Below are positions 1 through 4,978 of a stretch of 5,651 nt of DNA, in pieces. The translations under genes and the position numbers were made by a program. The stretch is taken from positions 1 to 5,651 of the forward strand of contig JAGYOV010000069.1 of assembly GCA_018399375.1 (NCBI GenBank). The letters run 5' to 3'. The DNA comes from Dehalococcoidia bacterium. GTDB taxonomy: Bacteria > Chloroflexota > Dehalococcoidia > GIF9 > AB-539-J10. Position 1 is the first letter of the stretch, and each line of letters begins with the position of its first letter. A model generated the notes under the pieces. It was not told the origin of the DNA and made no database searches. It worked only from the letters and a program-made list of their open reading frames with translations.

Positions 1-177
1 TCTTCAACATCGCTTATTCCTTTCATTCTGTACAAACCGCTTCCACCGATAATGCCGATATTTGCTCTGGCCATAGGTATCCCGTTCATCTCCTTTTGGA
101 TATTGTATTATCGAGGAATAACCTTACTGAAATTCGAACAAAAATGCAACGTAAAGGAATTATTCGCTGAGATATAG
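1..177 (+). CDS. C-terminal end of a membrane permease, possibly an APC-type amino-acid permease (partial)
   Basis: The first reading frame is open from the window edge to a TAG at 175-177, giving 58 residues with no start inside the window. Residues about 18-38 (starting IMPIFALAIG) form one clear membrane helix, preceded by a polar, proline-containing turn (KPLPP). They are followed by a short charged cytoplasmic-looking tail ending ELFAEI. A last helix followed by YYRG...L...F.EI is reminiscent of the C-terminus of APC-superfamily amino-acid permeases, which often end in a Gly-Ile-Asp...EIPPE-like tail. That family name is an inference from a weak resemblance; other multi-helix carriers are possible. 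It lies 96 bases upstream of the crotonase start, on the same strand. Confidence 0.55.
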   Translation, partial: SSTSLIPFILYKPLPPIMPIFALAIGIPFISFWILYYRGITLLKFEQKCNVKELFAEI

Positions 178-221
178 GTGGCGCCCTGCTACATTTCTTC
201 CCCAGAATATGTACGGTGCGC

Positions 222-227
222 TATAAT
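222..227 (+). promoter_or_regulatory. -10 element upstream of the crotonase gene
   Basis: A perfect TATAAT lies 46 bases before the crotonase ATG. No convincing -35 hexamer sits 16-18 bases upstream (the region reads TTCCCCA), and the extended TG motif is not in place. It is either a weak or activator-dependent promoter or a chance match. If used, the mRNA leader would be about 40 bases. Confidence 0.35.
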
Positions 228-260
228 TACGCCGTCTGGTGAAAATATAAAGCAAGATTT

Positions 261-265
261 GGAGG
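261..265 (+). promoter_or_regulatory. Shine-Dalgarno site deciding the crotonase start
   Basis: GGAGG (followed by TG) lies 8 bases before the ATG at 274. The reading frame stays open upstream to a GTG at 178 directly behind the permease stop. Those 32 extra residues lack family resemblance and have no ribosome-binding site, so this motif fixes the start at 274. Confidence 0.85.
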
Positions 266-273
266 TGTTACTT

Positions 274-1056
274 ATGGACTATAAGAATATTTTATTCGAG
301 GTGGAAGACAATATTGCTACTATTACGCTAAATCGCCCCAAGGCATTGAATGCCCTGAGCAGCGAAATGATATCCGAGATCGGCGACGCAGTTAGCGTTT
401 GCGAGAGCAAAGAGGAGATCAAGGTCGTTGTTCTTACGGGAGCAGGTGATAAAGCGTTTGCCGCTGGAGCGGATATCAGTGGATTTAAGAACAAGAGCCC
501 CAGAGAAATAATACCGTTCATAGAAGAGGGCCATAATGTTTTCAGGCGATTGGAGATCCTGGGTAAACCAACTATAGCGGCGATAAATGGTTATGCTCTG
601 GGAGGTGGAGAAGAGATTGCTCTGTGCTGTGATGTCAGGTTCTGTTCAGATGGGGCTGTTTTCGGGCAACCTGAAGTTCTCCTGGGATTGATTCCGGGTT
701 GGGGAGGAACTCAGCGACTGGCCCGAATCGTTGGGTTGGGAAGGGCAAAGGAATTAATCATGAGCGGTGAAAATATAAAAGCACAGCGTGCTTTTGAAAT
801 AGGATTGGTCAACAGGGTATATCCTGTGGAATCTCTTATGGAAGAGACAAGGAAATTTGCTGCGAAGCTGACGAAAATGCCTCCCTTTGCTATTAAGATG
901 GCCAAATATGCCGTTAACTATGGCTATGATATGGCTCTGGACAATGCCAGGAATCTGGAGATCCAGTGCTTCTCGCAATGCTTTAGTACCAGCGACCTGG
1001 AAGAAGGGCTAAATGCGTTCCAGGAAAAGAGGAAGCCCCAGTTCACTGGAAAGTAG
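274..1056 (+). CDS. Enoyl-CoA hydratase/isomerase family protein (crotonase)
   Basis: A 260-residue crotonase, the usual family length. It is expected to act in the cytoplasm on acyl-CoA thioesters, most simply hydrating trans-2-enoyl-CoA to 3-hydroxyacyl-CoA in beta-oxidation or a related degradation or fermentation route. The CoA-binding and oxyanion segments are visible: N20-R21-P22 with A24-L25-N26, FAAGADI at 62-68, and GYALGGG at 106-112. The two catalytic glutamates of hydratases align with E114 (GGGEEIALCCD) and E134 (FGQPEVLLGLIPG), and GGTQRL follows at 144-149. The C-terminus (DLEEGLNAFQEKRKPQF) is the standard crotonase tail. The start is the ATG with GGAGG eight bases upstream. 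Having both glutamates favours a hydratase over an isomerase or dehalogenase, but substrate chain length cannot be read from sequence. The residue before E114 is Glu where Cys or Leu is more common. No clear terminator follows. Confidence 0.93.
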   Translation: MDYKNILFEVEDNIATITLNRPKALNALSSEMISEIGDAVSVCESKEEIKVVVLTGAGDKAFAAGADISGFKNKSPREIIPFIEEGHNVFRRLEILGKPTIAAINGYALGGGEEIALCCDVRFCSDGAVFGQPEVLLGLIPGWGGTQRLARIVGLGRAKELIMSGENIKAQRAFEIGLVNRVYPVESLMEETRKFAAKLTKMPPFAIKMAKYAVNYGYDMALDNARNLEIQCFSQCFSTSDLEEGLNAFQEKRKPQFTGK

Positions 1057-1216
1057 TCGTAGGGGTCAGGATACTTGTTTCCGAATCGGGCTGGCGATGC
1101 ACACTGCCACAGTAACTTTTCATGTTCGGTTAACGCAGCTGCTGGTGATATAGCTCTCTTGGTGCCAGTAAGTTCGCAGTAATATTCTGCTTATCTTGTG
1201 TTTCAAAAATTGCTGA

Positions 1217-1393
1217 GCCATAGACAGAGTTAAGGGTTTCTTTTTTGCCGGGCTTATTCCTGAGCTATTTGAAGGCGATGTACTGCGTTTGCAGTATCTC
1301 AATAATGTTGAGATATCCCCCGGGGATATAAGTGTGGCCTCTGATTTTGGAAAGGAGCTACTTGTTTATATTCTCAAATTGAGAGGCCAGTAG
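1217..1393 (+). pseudogene. Probable remnant of the 3' end of a larger gene, GNAT/ATP-binding-protein-like
   Basis: After a TGA at 1214-1216 the frame is open for 58 codons to a TAG at 1391-1393, with no ATG and no ribosome-binding site at any in-frame TTG or GTG. The translation looks like real protein: it includes KGFFFAGLIPELF, then DVLRLQYLNNVEI, then SDFGKELLVYILKLRG. The pattern FFFAG-x(2)-P ... GD-x-L-x-LQYLNN ... DFGKELL-x-YI resembles, from memory, the C-terminus of proteins annotated as GNAT acetyltransferase or serine-kinase-like ATP-binding proteins. That identification is tentative. With no start, and the upstream sequence not readable as a continuation, the best reading is a decayed or truncated gene. 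A chance open frame is the alternative. Confidence 0.4.
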
Positions 1394-1436
1394 TATGGTG
1401 TATCTTGATTAATTTGAAGGCTATGTCTTCAACATC

Positions 1437-1465
1437 TTGTTTCAAAAGAATTGTAACTGTACAAT
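1437..1465 (+). promoter_or_regulatory. Candidate sigma-70 promoter for the MFS transporter gene
   Basis: TTGTTT (1437-1442) and TACAAT (1460-1465) are separated by exactly 17 bases. The -10 matches consensus at five of six positions, the -35 at three of six. Transcription would start near 1472, giving a leader of roughly 140 bases before the ATG at 1615. Confidence 0.45.
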
Positions 1466-1505
1466 AGGCACATGTGCTTGTTGTTTGGGATGGGTAAGGG
1501 GCAGG

Positions 1506-1535
1506 AATTCACGAATTGCTCGTGCGCATGGAGCA
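1506..1535 (+). other. Overlapping, mutually exclusive small hairpins in the MFS leader
   Basis: Three short inverted repeats share bases: AATTC/GAATT (1506-1517), CACGA/TCGTG (1510-1524) and TGCTC/GAGCA (1517-1535). Only one can form at a time. An eight-base palindrome CCTGCAGG follows at 1566-1573. The remainder of 1394-1614 shows no coding or RNA-family signal that I recognise. Confidence 0.25.
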
Positions 1536-1614
1536 GGTTTAATCTCGGGTAGTGCCGGTAGTTATCCTGCAGGCTGACTTATAGCCTTGTTGCATTACTT
1601 TGGCTGAGAATAAT

Positions 1615-2838
1615 ATGATTGATTCCAATGTAGAGCAGGGCAAGTTCTATTATGGCTGGGTGGTAGTTGGTCTCCTCTTGGTGATTGGAATTATTGCTCT
1701 GGGATCGGCGAGGTTCTCCTATGGGGTTTTTTTTGAAGCTCTCAGCCTCGACTTTGGCTGGAACAGGACTTCTGTGTCCGGGGTGTTTTCTTTGTACATG
1801 TTGCTCTGTCCTGCCTTCACTATGGTTGCGGGTTGGGCGATAGTGAAATTTGGGCCACGTAGAGTGTTCGTTGCATCTGGCATATTTACAGGATTAGGTC
1901 TTTTCTTGAGCAGCCAGGTGACTGAGCCATGGCATTTGTTCTTTACCTATAGCCTTTTGCTGGCAATGGGTACTGGATATAACTATGTTATCTCGATGAC
2001 GCTGGTGGCTCAATGGTTCAAAGAGAAGCGTGGATTGGCGCTGGGCATTGTCAGCTGCGGTGTTGGTATAGGCATGTTTGCAGTTCCTCCACTGGCATCG
2101 TTCTTCATTTCCGCCTATGGTTGGCGGATGGCCTATGTCATCATAGCTGTGATGGTAATTGCCATGGTTATTCCCGCCGCCTGCTTGCTCAAAAGCCCAC
2201 CGCCTAGGAAGGTAACGGCATCTAATGTTGGTGAATTGGGGAATGAGATCGGGGAATTTTCTCTGGTGCAGGCTACTCGAACCAGGAATTTCTGGTTACA
2301 GATGGCGATATTATTCGTGAGCGCTACTTGCTGTTATATTATTAATACCCACATAGTCAATCATGCTCTTGATAGCGGTATCGATCGTATACAGGCGTCC
2401 CTGTTGCTCAGTTGCATTGGTGGCTCAAGCATTGTGGGTAGATTAGTGGTGGGGAAAATATCCGATAGCGTGGGAGGGAGGCGCGCATTTCTTCTTTGCA
2501 CGGTGATTTTGCTTGTGTCCATGATAGGTTTTGCCAGCGCGCCGTCTTGGTGGTTGCTATATGTATTTGCGGTGCTGTTTGGTTTTTCTTTTGGAGGACT
2601 ATCTCCCGTTAGTACCGTGCTCGTAGGAGAAAATTTTGGCGTGGTACACATGGGTTTGGTAATGGCGGTGATAAATATTGGCTGGGATACTGGCGCAGCC
2701 TTTGGCCCACTGCTGGCGGGAAGATTGTTCGATATCAGCGGCAATTACTTCAGCGCTTTTCTTGTTGGCGGAGGTTGTGCTTTACTGGCATCTGTTCTTT
2801 TGCTGTTATTGCGAAGACCGGGCCAGGTGACTAAGTAA
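1615..2838 (+). CDS. MFS transporter, oxalate/formate antiporter or monocarboxylate-type
   Basis: An inner-membrane carrier of 407 residues with about 12 predicted helices in two halves, split by a polar loop at about 194-224. The N-terminus FYYGW at 11-15 leading straight into helix 1, the DFGW-x-R segment after it (46-51), FGPRR in the 2-3 loop (79-83) and QWFKEKRGLALG in the 4-5 region (133-144) are typical of the monocarboxylate/oxalate-formate MFS branch. The C-half repeat of motif A is intact (GKISDSVGGRR, 280-290). In the N-half copy the usual Asp is Val77. The likely substrate is a small organic anion, but it cannot be read from sequence. The start is ambiguous: ATG at 1615 has a weak GAG six bases upstream, and an in-frame TTG at 1600 would add five residues. 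A TAG at 1582 excludes anything longer. It is probably transcribed from its own promoter at 1437-1465. Confidence 0.88.
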   Translation: MIDSNVEQGKFYYGWVVVGLLLVIGIIALGSARFSYGVFFEALSLDFGWNRTSVSGVFSLYMLLCPAFTMVAGWAIVKFGPRRVFVASGIFTGLGLFLSSQVTEPWHLFFTYSLLLAMGTGYNYVISMTLVAQWFKEKRGLALGIVSCGVGIGMFAVPPLASFFISAYGWRMAYVIIAVMVIAMVIPAACLLKSPPPRKVTASNVGELGNEIGEFSLVQATRTRNFWLQMAILFVSATCCYIINTHIVNHALDSGIDRIQASLLLSCIGGSSIVGRLVVGKISDSVGGRRAFLLCTVILLVSMIGFASAPSWWLLYVFAVLFGFSFGGLSPVSTVLVGENFGVVHMGLVMAVINIGWDTGAAFGPLLAGRLFDISGNYFSAFLVGGGCALLASVLLLLLRRPGQVTK

Positions 2839-2845
2839 GCTCTGC

Positions 2846-2874
2846 TTGATGATTTTCACTTTGCGGGTTAAAAT
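2846..2874 (+). promoter_or_regulatory. Promoter of the tRNA-Gly gene
   Basis: TTGATG (2846-2851) and TAAAAT (2869-2874) are spaced by 17 bases, matching consensus at four and five of six positions. The start point would fall about 6-8 bases before the mature tRNA 5' end, a normal spacing for a single-tRNA transcript. It begins just eight bases after the MFS stop codon. Confidence 0.6.
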
Positions 2875-2887
2875 AGCATCTGCCTTT

Positions 2888-2962
2888 GCGGGAGTAACTC
2901 AGCGGTAGAGTTCCTGCCTTCCAAGCAGGGTGTCGCGGGTTCGAATCCCGTCTCCCGCTCCA
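2888..2962 (+). tRNA. tRNA-Gly (anticodon TCC)
   Basis: A complete 75-base cloverleaf with encoded CCA. The acceptor stem GCGGGAG pairs fully with CTCCCGC (2952-2958), followed by discriminator T and CCA at 2960-2962. The D arm is ACTC/GAGT. The anticodon stem CCTGC/GCAGG encloses the loop CTTCCAA with TCC at 2920-2922, reading GGA and probably other GGN codons. The variable loop is five bases. The T arm GCGGG/CCCGT has one G-T pair and the standard TTCGAAT loop. All stems are intact, so the gene should be functional. No second copy of its 3' end occurs downstream in the window, so there is no sign of an integrated element using it as an attachment site here. Confidence 0.97.
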
Positions 2963-3011
2963 CCAATTTATCTCCAGATAGTCCGCAACATAGTTGTGGA
3001 CATTTCGCAAG

Positions 3012-3211
3012 AAAGCTGTTTGGGATTATACAGGCCACGTTATCTAGAGATCAGGGTAAGTTACAGGCATCAATTGGGCAGTGCACTCGCTATAAGCCAT
3101 GGCTCGTTTGTGAAGCAGGGGAACTCGTTTATTTTTCGTATAGCATGTAGTCCCCTGGCATAAGGTGTGGTTAGCTCCTATATAGCGAGTCTGGCCTTTG
3201 AAAAAAGCTTT
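3012..3211 (+). other. Possible structured RNA: nested complementary segments between the tRNA and a small gene
   Basis: The gap 2963-3321 has no convincing gene. Within it, five complementary pairs are nested in order: AAAGCT 3012-3017 with AGCTTT 3206-3211; AGGCCA 3032-3037 with TGGCCT 3192-3197; ACTCGCTATA 3085-3094 with TATAGCGAGT 3181-3190 (ten perfect pairs); AGCCA 3095-3099 with TGGTT 3168-3172 (one wobble); and CAGGGGA 3116-3122 with TCCCCTG 3151-3157. This would give an irregular hairpin of about 200 bases with a 47-base insertion on the left side. I do not recognise an RNA family. The short pairs could be chance, and roughly one ten-base pair at this range is expected in a window of this size. 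No dedicated promoter or terminator is evident. Confidence 0.25.
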
Positions 3212-3259
3212 AGCTCTTTGTGAAATATTGTGACGGAAATGAGGAAAAAGGTGTTTACA

Positions 3260-3292
3260 GGTATTGAATACCAAGATAAGAAGGTATATCAT
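3260..3292 (+). promoter_or_regulatory. Promoter with overlapping palindrome for the small membrane protein
   Basis: TTGAAT (3264-3269) and TATCAT (3287-3292) are 17 bases apart, with four and five of six consensus matches. Transcription would start near 3299, only about 23 bases before the GTG start, leaving just room for the ribosome-binding site. The -35 is overlapped by a perfect palindrome GGTATT-G-AATACC (3260-3272), the kind of position where a repressor or activator could bind. Confidence 0.5.
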
Positions 3293-3321
3293 GATAATCA
3301 AATATCGCTTGGAGGTGAACT

Positions 3322-3465
3322 GTGGGGAAAATAGCTACTATACTTGGGCTTGTAGGTGCTCTCTTGATTGCTGTGGGTGGATTTGTACCTCACTCGACTA
3401 TAATAGGGGTTGGAGGCATACTTCTCCTGGTCTGTTTTATTATGTGGTTTATGGGTAAGAAGTAA
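3322..3465 (+). CDS. Small two-helix membrane protein, unknown function
   Basis: A 47-residue protein starting at GTG, with a strong ribosome-binding site GGAGGTG (3311-3317) six bases from the GGAGG core. A TGA at 3316-3318 is in frame, so no longer form exists. It begins MGKIATILGLVG and ends in a basic FMGKK. Two hydrophobic stretches (about 4-22 and 27-44) are split by a short VPHST turn, so it should be a helical hairpin in the membrane with both ends on the same side. Glycines recur through both helices, allowing tight packing. It appears to be a single-gene transcript with its own promoter and a downstream hairpin terminator. I do not recognise the family. Regulatory small membrane protein, toxin-like peptide or envelope-stress protein are all possible, and nothing in the sequence chooses between them. 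Confidence 0.72.
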   Translation: MGKIATILGLVGALLIAVGGFVPHSTIIGVGGILLLVCFIMWFMGKK

Positions 3466-3490
3466 AAAGCCGGATTAAAATTTGGAACTT

Positions 3491-3537
3491 CAGGGGTTAG
3501 CTGTTCTGTGGGAGTTGCTGCACGCAGCTAGCCCCTG
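3491..3537 (+). terminator. Hairpin downstream of the small membrane-protein gene, probable terminator
   Basis: CAGGGGTTAGCTG (3491-3503) pairs with CAGCTAGCCCCTG (3525-3537) over 13 positions with one G-T pair, and GTG/CAC can extend it inside the loop. It begins 26 bases after the stop codon. The following TCTTCT is only a modest T-tract, so termination may be partial, or the hairpin may act as an mRNA 3'-end stabiliser. Confidence 0.45.
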
Positions 3538-3550
3538 TCTTCTATGAGAA

Positions 3551-3579
3551 GATGGTAAACCAGCTGCTGTTTTACCATC
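3551..3579 (+). repeat. Second inverted repeat in the intergenic region
   Basis: GATGGTAAA (3551-3559) and TTTACCATC (3571-3579) are a perfect nine-base inverted repeat around an 11-base loop containing CAGCTG, only 13 bases beyond the preceding hairpin. There is no T-tract after it. It could be an operator, part of a composite 3' end, or a small RNA fold. The rest of 3466-3774 holds a promoter and no convincing gene. Confidence 0.4.
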
Positions 3580-3710
3580 CTTAGTAAATGCTCCTTTCCT
3601 GATAGCTGTCGGGATGTTGTTTGTAACCAATCTGCCTGTTTGCAATTCGTCCACGAGTGCAGCGATATTATCTAACGGTCGATAAGGTTAGTTATTTTCA
3701 TGTCTTTTTA

Positions 3711-3739
3711 TTGACAAAGAACGATCAGTCTGAAATAGT
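3711..3739 (+). promoter_or_regulatory. Promoter of the trypsin-like gene
   Basis: A perfect -35 TTGACA (3711-3716) lies 17 bases before AATAGT (3734-3739), which matches the -10 consensus at four of six positions. The start point would be near 3746, about 30 bases upstream of the candidate TTG start. Confidence 0.5.
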
Positions 3740-3774
3740 ATTGCCAGGCTAAATTTCAATATCGGGCTATAAAT

Positions 3775-4938
3775 TTGTTCGCACAATTGAAACTGGGCAA
3801 ACCTGTGGCAGAGAGGCGTACGTCTTCGGACTTTCGCGCTCGAAGAGATGTTTTTCCCATTTTTGTAATAGGCAGGTCGAGTATATTGACGGCTGCTTCA
3901 TTTAGAGGTACGGGCTTCCTGATAGCGCCCAATATCTTGGTTACGTGCTGGCACTGCGTCTGTCAGGCGCTTGAGGTGGGGCAGCGCTACGCAGTACTGG
4001 CAGATGAAGGTGATGGTTACGCGACCTATCCCCTTCTCAGCGTGGAGCAACATCCGAGAGGGTTGGATCTTGCCATGGCGAACATAAACCTGGTACCAAG
4101 GTATGGTTTTACTTTGAGCGAGGATGAGTTATCTCCGGGAGATGAAGTAGCCACGTACGAATATCACTTTGCGGATAGGGTGCCGGCGGCGGGTGAGGAT
4201 GTCAGATCCCAGATCACGGCAAGATTTCTGCGGGGGTATGTTACACGGTCTTTCTCCTATGATTGCCCTGGCTTCACGCATACTCCCTCTTATGAGCTTT
4301 GCATGCCTGTGTTGCATGAAATGCATGGTTCTCCTCTCATTAAACCTGGCACGAAGGAAGTGGCGGGAGTTATTTTCGGAAGCTTGCAAATGCCTCGAGC
4401 AGAACAGTTTTCTTCAGGTGGTCTCAAAGTCGAAGCAGAGCAACTAACACCTGTGCAGCCCATGACCTTTAGCCTTGCTCATGAGACCAGTAGTTTATGG
4501 AGTTTGCGAGGTTCAGCAACACATGGCATGCCATTAAAGGAAGTTATCTTTAAGAATAGAAGAATCAGGCCCGGCAGTACTTCTTCTCCAACTGGCAGAA
4601 GAAGTACTGGGGAACCTATAACGGAGAAGGTTAGCACGGAGAAAATGCCTGCTGCGACATCATCTCCCAGATCCCCAGGCAGGGGTATAAGAATTTCTCG
4701 GGAGCTCACTACATTGTATCGTCAGGCTATACGGCCCAGAAGGCCTCCTACTTCTGCTGATAGAAGGGAAAGACTAGAGGCTGAAATGGAGAAGTTGCGC
4801 CATAAACTTGAGCGATACGAAGCTCAGTTATCGCACGAACAGCTGAAGGGATTGCGAGAGCAACGCAGAATCGTTAGAGAGTTGTGTTCCATGTATCCCT
4901 CCGGAGATTTTGATCTTTCTTCCACATCTTGCCCATAA
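3775..4938 (+). CDS. Trypsin-like peptidase-fold protein with apparently lost catalytic serine and coiled-coil tail
   Basis: A 387-residue protein with three parts. Residues about 26-257 are a chymotrypsin-like serine-protease fold: GTGFLI at 45-50, the His box VTCWHCV with H60, and the Asp box LDLAMANI with D98. YVTRSF at 155-160, SYELCMP at 172-178 and the late strand FSLAHETSSL-x(2)-LRGSATHGMPL (232-254) follow. In related proteins the nucleophile lies in a G-x-S-G-x-P loop just after the SYEL-x-MP strand; here that loop reads EMHGSPLI (182-189), putting H184 in the Ser position. S186 aligns instead with the third residue after it. Residues about 262-310 are a basic Ser/Thr/Pro linker, and 328-370 a charged coiled coil (ERLEAEMEKLRHKLERYE). 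There is no signal peptide, so it is likely cytoplasmic. The start is uncertain: TTG at 3775 has no clear ribosome-binding site, the frame is open back to 3739, and GTG at 3805 is an alternative. A non-catalytic binding or scaffold role is inferred. Confidence 0.75.
   Translation: MFAQLKLGKPVAERRTSSDFRARRDVFPIFVIGRSSILTAASFRGTGFLIAPNILVTCWHCVCQALEVGQRYAVLADEGDGYATYPLLSVEQHPRGLDLAMANINLVPRYGFTLSEDELSPGDEVATYEYHFADRVPAAGEDVRSQITARFLRGYVTRSFSYDCPGFTHTPSYELCMPVLHEMHGSPLIKPGTKEVAGVIFGSLQMPRAEQFSSGGLKVEAEQLTPVQPMTFSLAHETSSLWSLRGSATHGMPLKEVIFKNRRIRPGSTSSPTGRRSTGEPITEKVSTEKMPAATSSPRSPGRGIRISRELTTLYRQAIRPRRPPTSADRRERLEAEMEKLRHKLERYEAQLSHEQLKGLREQRRIVRELCSMYPSGDFDLSSTSCP
4575..4609 (+). repeat. Perfect 13-base inverted repeat inside the trypsin-like gene
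   Basis: CAGTACTTCTTCT (4575-4587) and AGAAGAAGTACTG (4597-4609) pair without mismatch around the nine-base loop CCAACTGGC. It lies in the codons of the Ser/Thr/Arg linker, between the protease fold and the coiled coil. The mRNA would carry a strong hairpin at the domain boundary. Confidence 0.7.
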
Positions 4939-4978
4939 CCAGCGAGAAAGCCTGACTTAGCTGCGTCATGCGTGATGC

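Noticed and set aside
178..273. N-terminal extension of the crotonase from the GTG directly after the permease stop.
   Set aside because: No ribosome-binding site at 178, no crotonase similarity in the 32 residues, and a strong GGAGG before the ATG at 274.
238..779. Fourteen-base direct repeat GGTGAAAATATAAA at 238-251 and 766-779, reading SGENIK in the same frame both times.
   Set aside because: A-rich and short, one copy lies outside the gene, and flanks do not match; most likely coincidence.
1193..1455. Similar segments ATCTTG(TG)TTTCAAAA near 1193 and 1435 as a repeat pair.
   Set aside because: Short, with indels, and flanking sequence does not match.
2361..2744. Long minus-strand open frame inside the MFS gene.
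   Set aside because: A shadow of the transporter codons; no protein-like features and no start signals.
2930..3301. Open frames on both strands after the tRNA.
   Set aside because: The plus-strand frame starts inside the tRNA, neither has a ribosome-binding site, and neither translation looks protein-like.
3490..3687. Minus-strand open frame of about 65 codons between the small gene and the trypsin-like gene.
   Set aside because: No ATG, no ribosome-binding site, and it runs through both hairpins; an open run of this length is expected by chance.
2888..3774. tRNA-Gly as an attachment site for an integrated element downstream.
   Set aside because: No integrase gene and no second copy of the tRNA 3' end within the window.
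4963..4978. Hairpin GCGTCA/TGATGC between the convergent genes as a bidirectional terminator.
   Set aside because: Six pairs including one wobble and no T-tract on either strand; too weak to call.
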